Of a stretch of 12,718 bases of DNA, positions 7,925 to 12,718 are shown in pieces. Under the pieces are notes generated by a model. It did no database searches and was not told the DNA's origin. It worked only from the letters and a program-made list of their open reading frames with translations. A program made the translations under genes and the position numbers. Origin of the DNA: Anaerolineae bacterium (GTDB taxonomy: Bacteria; Chloroflexota; Anaerolineae; JAAYZQ01); contig JAFGOG010000591.1 in NCBI GenBank assembly GCA_016926595.1, positions 1 through 12,718 of the forward strand, written 5' to 3'. The first letter of the stretch is position 1. Every line of letters starts with the position of its first letter.

Positions 7925-7938
7925 GTGGAGGAGTTGGC

Positions 7939-9339
<1,401 letters not shown>

Positions 9340-9357
9340 GGCGGATGGCAATCCGCA

Positions 9358-9386
9358 TTGACAATTATCGGGGAATGTGCTAAAAT
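9358..9386 (+). promoter_or_regulatory. Near-consensus sigma-70-type promoter upstream of the PIN/TRAM gene
   Basis: Perfect TTGACA (9358-9363), 17-nt spacer, TAAAAT (9381-9386, 5/6): the closest match to consensus in the window. It starts 18 nt after the radA stop and directly after the GCGGAT/ATCCGC hairpin, so a new transcription unit probably begins here. The start is expected near 9393. Confidence 0.8.
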
Positions 9387-9392
9387 ACGGTT

Positions 9393-9548
9393 ATCATGGA
9401 GTTTGTTCGATTGTTCAGGCTAAAGGCCACAACCGGGTGTGCTCCTGATCGAGGGGCAGTAACCCGTCCACCGCAGAAGGGCGGAAATGGAGGCGGCTAT
9501 GTAACCTGTGGGTAGTTGGGCAAATAAATAACGTGGAGGTGGAGTACA
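9393..9548 (+). promoter_or_regulatory. Long structured 5' leader of the PIN/TRAM gene, unassigned
   Basis: About 156 nt lie between the predicted transcription start and the ATG at 9549. CGGGT (9434-9438) pairs with ACCCG (9462-9466), enclosing GCTCCT (9441-9446) paired with AGGGGC (9452-9457, one wobble). Next, CCACCGC (9468-9474) pairs with GCGG and TGG (9481-9490) with an AAA bulge. The 3' end is A/T-rich and opens onto GGAGGT (9535-9540). There is no T-run, so any control would be at translation or by protein binding. A 39-codon reading frame (9396-9515) begins about 3 nt from the predicted start. I do not match this to a known riboswitch class. Confidence 0.4.
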
Positions 9549-10598
9549 ATGCTTTTAGAACTTATACTACGTTTATTGGGCATGTTACTCCTGGGAATCG
9601 CTGGGTGGCAGTTGGGTGAATACCTGGCCGGTAATGCGCCAGCGGAATATTATCTCCGCTACGTCGTGGTCCTCATGTTGGCCGGGGTGGCCTTGGGTGG
9701 GTTGATCACACCGTGGATCACGATCAAGCCAATCCAGCTCATCCGGCGCAAGATCCGGCAGTTGCCGGCCCAGGAGCTCTTTGCCATCATCATCGGCTTG
9801 ATCGTCGGCTTGATCGTCGCCGCACTGCTGTCGCCGGTTCTGTCTAACCTTCCGCCACCCTTTGGGGAGTTTATGCCCTTCGTCGCTGCCGTGCTTTTCG
9901 CTTGGCTGGGCATGGCAGTAATGATTATGCGCGAAAAGGATATCCTCGCGCTCATTGGCGCCCGCTTCTCTGGCGAGAGCCTGGCGCCGGCGGATGAAAA
10001 ACCGATTTTGCTGGACACCAGCGTGATCATCGACGGGCGGATTGCCGACATCACCCAGACCGGCTTTATCTCAGGCACGATCCTGGTGCCCCGTTTTGTG
10101 CTGAATGAGCTGCAGCATATCGCCGATTCCCCCGACGCATTGCGGCGAAACCGGGGGCGACGGGGCCTGGACATGTTGAATCGACTAAAAGAAGAGTCGG
10201 TGATGCCAGTGCGGATTACGGACATGGAGGTCGAAGGCAGCCATGACGTGGACGACAAGCTGATCATGCTGGCCAAGAACCTGCGCTGCCCGATCGTCAC
10301 CAACGACTATAACCTGAACCGGGTGGCCCAGTTGCAGGGTGTGCCAGTGTTGAACATCAACGAGCTGGCCAACGCCATCAAAGCGGTTTTACTGCCCGGC
10401 GAAACGATCGAAGTCAAAATCATTCAGGAAGGCAAGGAATTCGGTCAGGGCGTTGGCTATCTGGATGATGGAACGATGATCGTGGTTGAGGATGGCCGTT
10501 CATACCTTGGCCAGACGACTCCGGTGATAGTCAAGAAGGTTCTGCAAAAAGCCGAGGGCCGGCTGGTATTCGCCCAGCCGGAGGAGGTTGCTGGTTAA
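9549..10598 (+). CDS. yacL: Membrane-anchored PIN/TRAM domain protein (YacL type)
   Basis: 349 residues. Four N-terminal hydrophobic helices (about 2-26, 37-57, 77-100, 108-128) anchor a cytoplasmic part. A PIN nuclease domain (about 152-275) follows with the expected acidic residues D156 (LLDTSVIIDGRI), E187, D236 (in DVDDKL) and D253 (TNDYN). A C-terminal TRAM domain (about 283-345) is a predicted RNA-binding module. The family is called YacL in Bacillus; membrane-bound RNA cleavage is plausible from the intact PIN residues, but the natural substrate is not something I can read here. The start is clear: GGAGGT (9535-9540) sits 8 nt before the ATG. The gene follows its own promoter and structured leader, and the next gene starts 3 nt after its stop, so the two are surely cotranscribed. 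Confidence 0.92.
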   Translation: MLLELILRLLGMLLLGIAGWQLGEYLAGNAPAEYYLRYVVVLMLAGVALGGLITPWITIKPIQLIRRKIRQLPAQELFAIIIGLIVGLIVAALLSPVLSNLPPPFGEFMPFVAAVLFAWLGMAVMIMREKDILALIGARFSGESLAPADEKPILLDTSVIIDGRIADITQTGFISGTILVPRFVLNELQHIADSPDALRRNRGRRGLDMLNRLKEESVMPVRITDMEVEGSHDVDDKLIMLAKNLRCPIVTNDYNLNRVAQLQGVPVLNINELANAIKAVLLPGETIEVKIIQEGKEFGQGVGYLDDGTMIVVEDGRSYLGQTTPVIVKKVLQKAEGRLVFAQPEEVAG

Positions 10599-10601
10599 CG
10601 C

Positions 10602-11315
10602 ATGACCGTAATAACAGTTTCCCGCCAACTCGGCAGCCATGGCAAGGAGATCGCAGATCAAGTGGCTCGCGCCTTGAGCCTGCGCCTGATCGATGCCGAG
10701 ACGATCAGTCAGGCGGCGCAGCAGGCTGGAGTGCCGGAACGGGCGCTGGCTGAGCTGGAGCACGAAGGAAGCCAGGGCCTGGTCAGCCGGGTGCTCAAGG
10801 CGCTGCGGACCATGCCCGCCCTGTCGCCAGGCGGTGAGGTGAGCCCAACCCAGGCTGAAGCACCCAGTCTTACATTGCCCTTCGTTGGGCTGTTCTCACC
10901 CACCGTGTCGCCGCTCAGCGCTTCCCTGGAGGGCTATGTGCGCGTGGTCGGGTTGGTGGTCCAGGGATTGGCCAAAGAGGGAAATGTGCTGGTCATGGGG
11001 CGGGGCAGCCAGGTCTTGCTCAGGAAACATCCCAGCGCTCTGCATGTGCAGATCGTGGCGCCCATCCCTGACCGGGTCAGGACCGTCATGGTCCGCTACA
11101 AGCTCGACAAGAAGGTGGCCGAGAGCCGGGTGCGGTCCAGCGATCGAGGCCGCGCCGATTACCTGCGCCGCTATCACGGCGTCGACTGGCTGGAGCCTAC
11201 CCTGTATCACCTAGTCATCAACACCGGTCGCATCTCAGTACCGGCGGCGGTGGACCTGATCGTCCGAGCCTCCCAGGCGGTGACGCCGGCGGGTGACAAG
11301 ACCTCTGGAGGTTGA
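10602..11315 (+). CDS. Cytidylate kinase-like family protein
   Basis: The 237-residue protein matches the cytidylate-kinase-like family (P-loop nucleoside monophosphate kinase fold), not the housekeeping Cmk. ISRQLGSHGKEIA (about 4-18) is the family's N-terminal P-loop motif, with G11-S-H-G-K15. After an extended, low-complexity insert (about 72-105) come LVMGRGSQVLL (130-140), the Arg/Lys-rich lid region (about 155-183, ending in DRGRADY) and the C-terminal signature DWLEP...YHLVINTGRIS (195-212). The substrate is not established for this family, so naming it CMP kinase would go too far. It starts 3 nt after the yacL stop; the ribosome site GGAGGAGG (10580-10587) lies inside yacL at a longish distance of 14 nt, consistent with coupled translation. 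It occupies the interval where Bacillus has ispD/ispF, gltX and cysE before cysS. Confidence 0.85.
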   Translation: MTVITVSRQLGSHGKEIADQVARALSLRLIDAETISQAAQQAGVPERALAELEHEGSQGLVSRVLKALRTMPALSPGGEVSPTQAEAPSLTLPFVGLFSPTVSPLSASLEGYVRVVGLVVQGLAKEGNVLVMGRGSQVLLRKHPSALHVQIVAPIPDRVRTVMVRYKLDKKVAESRVRSSDRGRADYLRRYHGVDWLEPTLYHLVINTGRISVPAAVDLIVRASQAVTPAGDKTSGG

Positions 11316-11353
11316 ACCTTGCTTTCTCGTGGGATCTGGACCTGCATCTGTAT

Positions 11354-11409
11354 GGTGGGACACGAGGTGCGCCGCGCCGGTGGCTGACGGCGGCGCCTGG
11401 TGTCCCGCC
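11354..11409 (+). promoter_or_regulatory. Long stable hairpin in the leader of cysS
   Basis: GGTGGGACAC (11354-11363) pairs with GTGTCCCGCC (11400-11409), including one T-G wobble. After a G-G mismatch, 11365-11370 pairs with 11393-11398, and 11371-11374 with 11388-11391, closing on a 13-nt loop. That is about 20 bp of mostly G-C helix. No T-run follows, so it is not an intrinsic terminator on either strand. It ends 35 nt before the cysS ribosome site. The opening GGTGGGAC vaguely recalls a T-box, but there is no room for a stem I. Confidence 0.5.
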
Positions 11410-11460
11410 CGGCATTGACGCGCAATGCGGTCCAAATTCCACAGAAAGGGGTAAGCCAAA

Positions 11461-12718
11461 ATGGCACTGACTGTATACAACTATTCGACGCGCCGCCAGG
11501 AGCTGTTCAAGCCAGTCGAGGAAGGTTTTGTCGGCTTTTACGTCTGCGGACCGACGGTGTACGAGCACGCCCACATCGGCCACGCCAAAGTGTACGTGTC
11601 GTTCGACGTGATGGTCCGCTACTTGCGCTACCTGGGCTACCAGGTGCGCTATGTGCGCAACATCACCGACGTCGGCCACCTGAGCGACGACGCCGACGAG
11701 GGTGAGGACAAGATCCTGCGCCGCGCCGTCCGAGACCGGATCGAGCCGATGGAGCTGGTCGAGACCTACATGCGCAGCTTTTTTGAGGACATGGACGCCT
11801 TGAACGTGCTCCGGCCCAACATCTCGCCCCGCCCCAGTGGTCACATCCCTGAGCAGATCGAGCTAATCAAGCTCCTGCTCGAACGAGGCCACGCCTACGA
11901 GTCCGGCGGTTCGATCTATTTCGACGTGACAACCTGGCCGGAATATGGCAAGTTGTCGGGCCGCAAGGTTGAAGAACAAGCGGAGGGAGCGCGGCTGGCG
12001 ATCAACCCTGAAAAGCGCAACCCGGCCGACTTTGCCGTGTGGAAAAAGGCCGAAGCCGGCCACATCCTGCGCTGGCCCAGCCCGTGGGGCTGGGGCTATC
12101 CCGGCTGGCACCTGGAATGCTCGGTGATGGCCACCAAGTACTTGGGCCAGCCGTTCGACATCCATGGCGGCGGCCTGGAGAATATCTTCCCTCACAACGA
12201 GTGCGAGATCGCCCAAATCGAGGCCGCCACCGGCAAGCAGTTCTGCAACTACTGGCTGCTGAACAATATGGTCATGGTCAACGGCGTCAAGATGGGCAAG
12301 AGCCTGGGCAATTACACCACCATCAAGGATGCCTTGGGCCGCCACAAGCCGATGACCATCCGCTTCTTTATCTTGAGCAGCCATTACCGGTCGACGACCG
12401 ATTTTAGCGACGAGGCGCTGGAGGCGGCTGGCCGTGGCCTGGACCGGCTTTATGGCACTATCCGGTTCATGCGCGAGCGGCTGCGCACCGCGACCGGCGA
12501 GGCGGTGGACGGTGACTGGGCTGCCAAGCTCGACGGGTACAAGGTCCGTTTCCTGGAGGCGATGGATGACGATTTCAACACACCCCAGGCCATCGCCGTG
12601 CTATTTGATCTGGGCCGCGAGGTCAACAGCTTGCTCAACTCCGGGGAGCCGGCCAGCAGGGGCACGCTGGAGGCCATCGACGAGCTGTACGGGACGCTGG
12701 GCGGCGACGTGCTGGGCC
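11461..12718 (+). CDS. cysS: Cysteinyl-tRNA synthetase (partial, C-terminus cut by window edge)
   Basis: The first 419 residues of a class I synthetase that charges tRNA-Cys with cysteine in the cytosol. The ATP-binding HIGH motif is at 38-41 (HAHIGHA). Zinc ligands C29, C220, H245 and E249 correspond to C28, C209, H234 and E238 of the Escherichia coli enzyme. The second ATP motif reads KMGKS (277-281), with Gly in place of the usual Ser of [28 protein letters not shown] and [13 protein letters not shown] are family hallmarks. The DALR-type C-terminal helices begin near 340; the last part lies beyond the window. AAAGGGG (11445-11451) stands 9 nt before the ATG. A 145-nt spacer with a long hairpin separates it from the gene before; no convincing promoter was found there, so it may be transcribed from the yacL promoter. 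Confidence 0.96.
   Translation, partial: MALTVYNYSTRRQELFKPVEEGFVGFYVCGPTVYEHAHIGHAKVYVSFDVMVRYLRYLGYQVRYVRNITDVGHLSDDADEGEDKILRRAVRDRIEPMELVETYMRSFFEDMDALNVLRPNISPRPSGHIPEQIELIKLLLERGHAYESGGSIYFDVTTWPEYGKLSGRKVEEQAEGARLAINPEKRNPADFAVWKKAEAGHILRWPSPWGWGYPGWHLECSVMATKYLGQPFDIHGGGLENIFPHNECEIAQIEAATGKQFCNYWLLNNMVMVNGVKMGKSLGNYTTIKDALGRHKPMTIRFFILSSHYRSTTDFSDEALEAAGRGLDRLYGTIRFMRERLRTATGEAVDGDWAAKLDGYKVRFLEAMDDDFNTPQAIAVLFDLGREVNSLLNSGEPASRGTLEAIDELYGTLGGDVLG

Noticed and set aside
9341..9356. GCGGAT/ATCCGC hairpin as the radA terminator
   Set aside because: Six base pairs with no following T-run, and it runs straight into the -35 of the next promoter; too weak to call as a terminator.
11316..11460. 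T-box riboswitch before cysS
   Set aside because: GGTGGGAC is only loosely like the T-box core, the leader is too short for stem I with a specifier loop, and there is no terminator T-run.

Overview
The window is about 12.7 kb of visibly G+C-rich, densely packed bacterial chromosome. It carries housekeeping and stress genes rather than mobile DNA: I see no transposase, integrase, phage gene, CRISPR array, tRNA or rRNA. The gene order clpC - radA - PIN/TRAM membrane protein (yacL type) - cytidylate-kinase-like protein - cysS resembles the Firmicutes ctsR-mcsAB-clpC-radA-disA-yacL-...-cysS neighbourhood, but without ctsR, mcsAB and disA. That layout, a four-domain S1 protein, and a GT39-type membrane protein with an extracytoplasmic beta-type C-terminal domain containing a YTAFVHLVAPDG motif suggest a Chloroflexota (Anaerolineae-like) genome. 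The assignment is inference from family knowledge; no marker gene here proves it.

Left part, minus strand (1-3160): kynureninase (kynU) is followed after 2 nt by a GT39-type polytopic glycosyltransferase that runs off the left edge. They read as one operon from a strong promoter at 3132-3160. The roughly 230-bp divergent region between kynU and the next gene holds two good sigma-70-type promoters facing opposite ways, with a perfect 15-bp palindrome (3190-3204) between them.

Middle part, plus strand (3242-5290): a 79-residue two-cluster ferredoxin with its own consensus-like promoter, then a four-domain ribosomal-protein-S1-type gene with its own promoter, ending in a non-coding stretch closed by a clear intrinsic terminator at 5248-5290.

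Right part, plus strand (5331-12718): clpC (AAA+ unfoldase), a strong hairpin terminator, radA/sms, then a new near-perfect promoter (TTGACA-17-TAAAAT) with a 156-nt structured leader before the PIN/TRAM membrane protein. The cytidylate-kinase-like gene follows 3 nt after it. A 145-nt spacer with a long hairpin leads to cysS, which runs off the right edge. Protein quality control (ClpC), recombination repair (RadA), RNA-related functions (S1, PIN/TRAM) and tRNA charging (CysRS) are grouped here. The terminators and internal promoters suggest several transcription units that can be partly uncoupled rather than one long operon.

Nothing in the window is a clear novel multi-gene system. The most interesting unexplained elements are non-coding: the leader at 9393-9548, the hairpin at 11354-11409, the operator-like palindrome at 3190-3204, and the 5055-5247 spacer.
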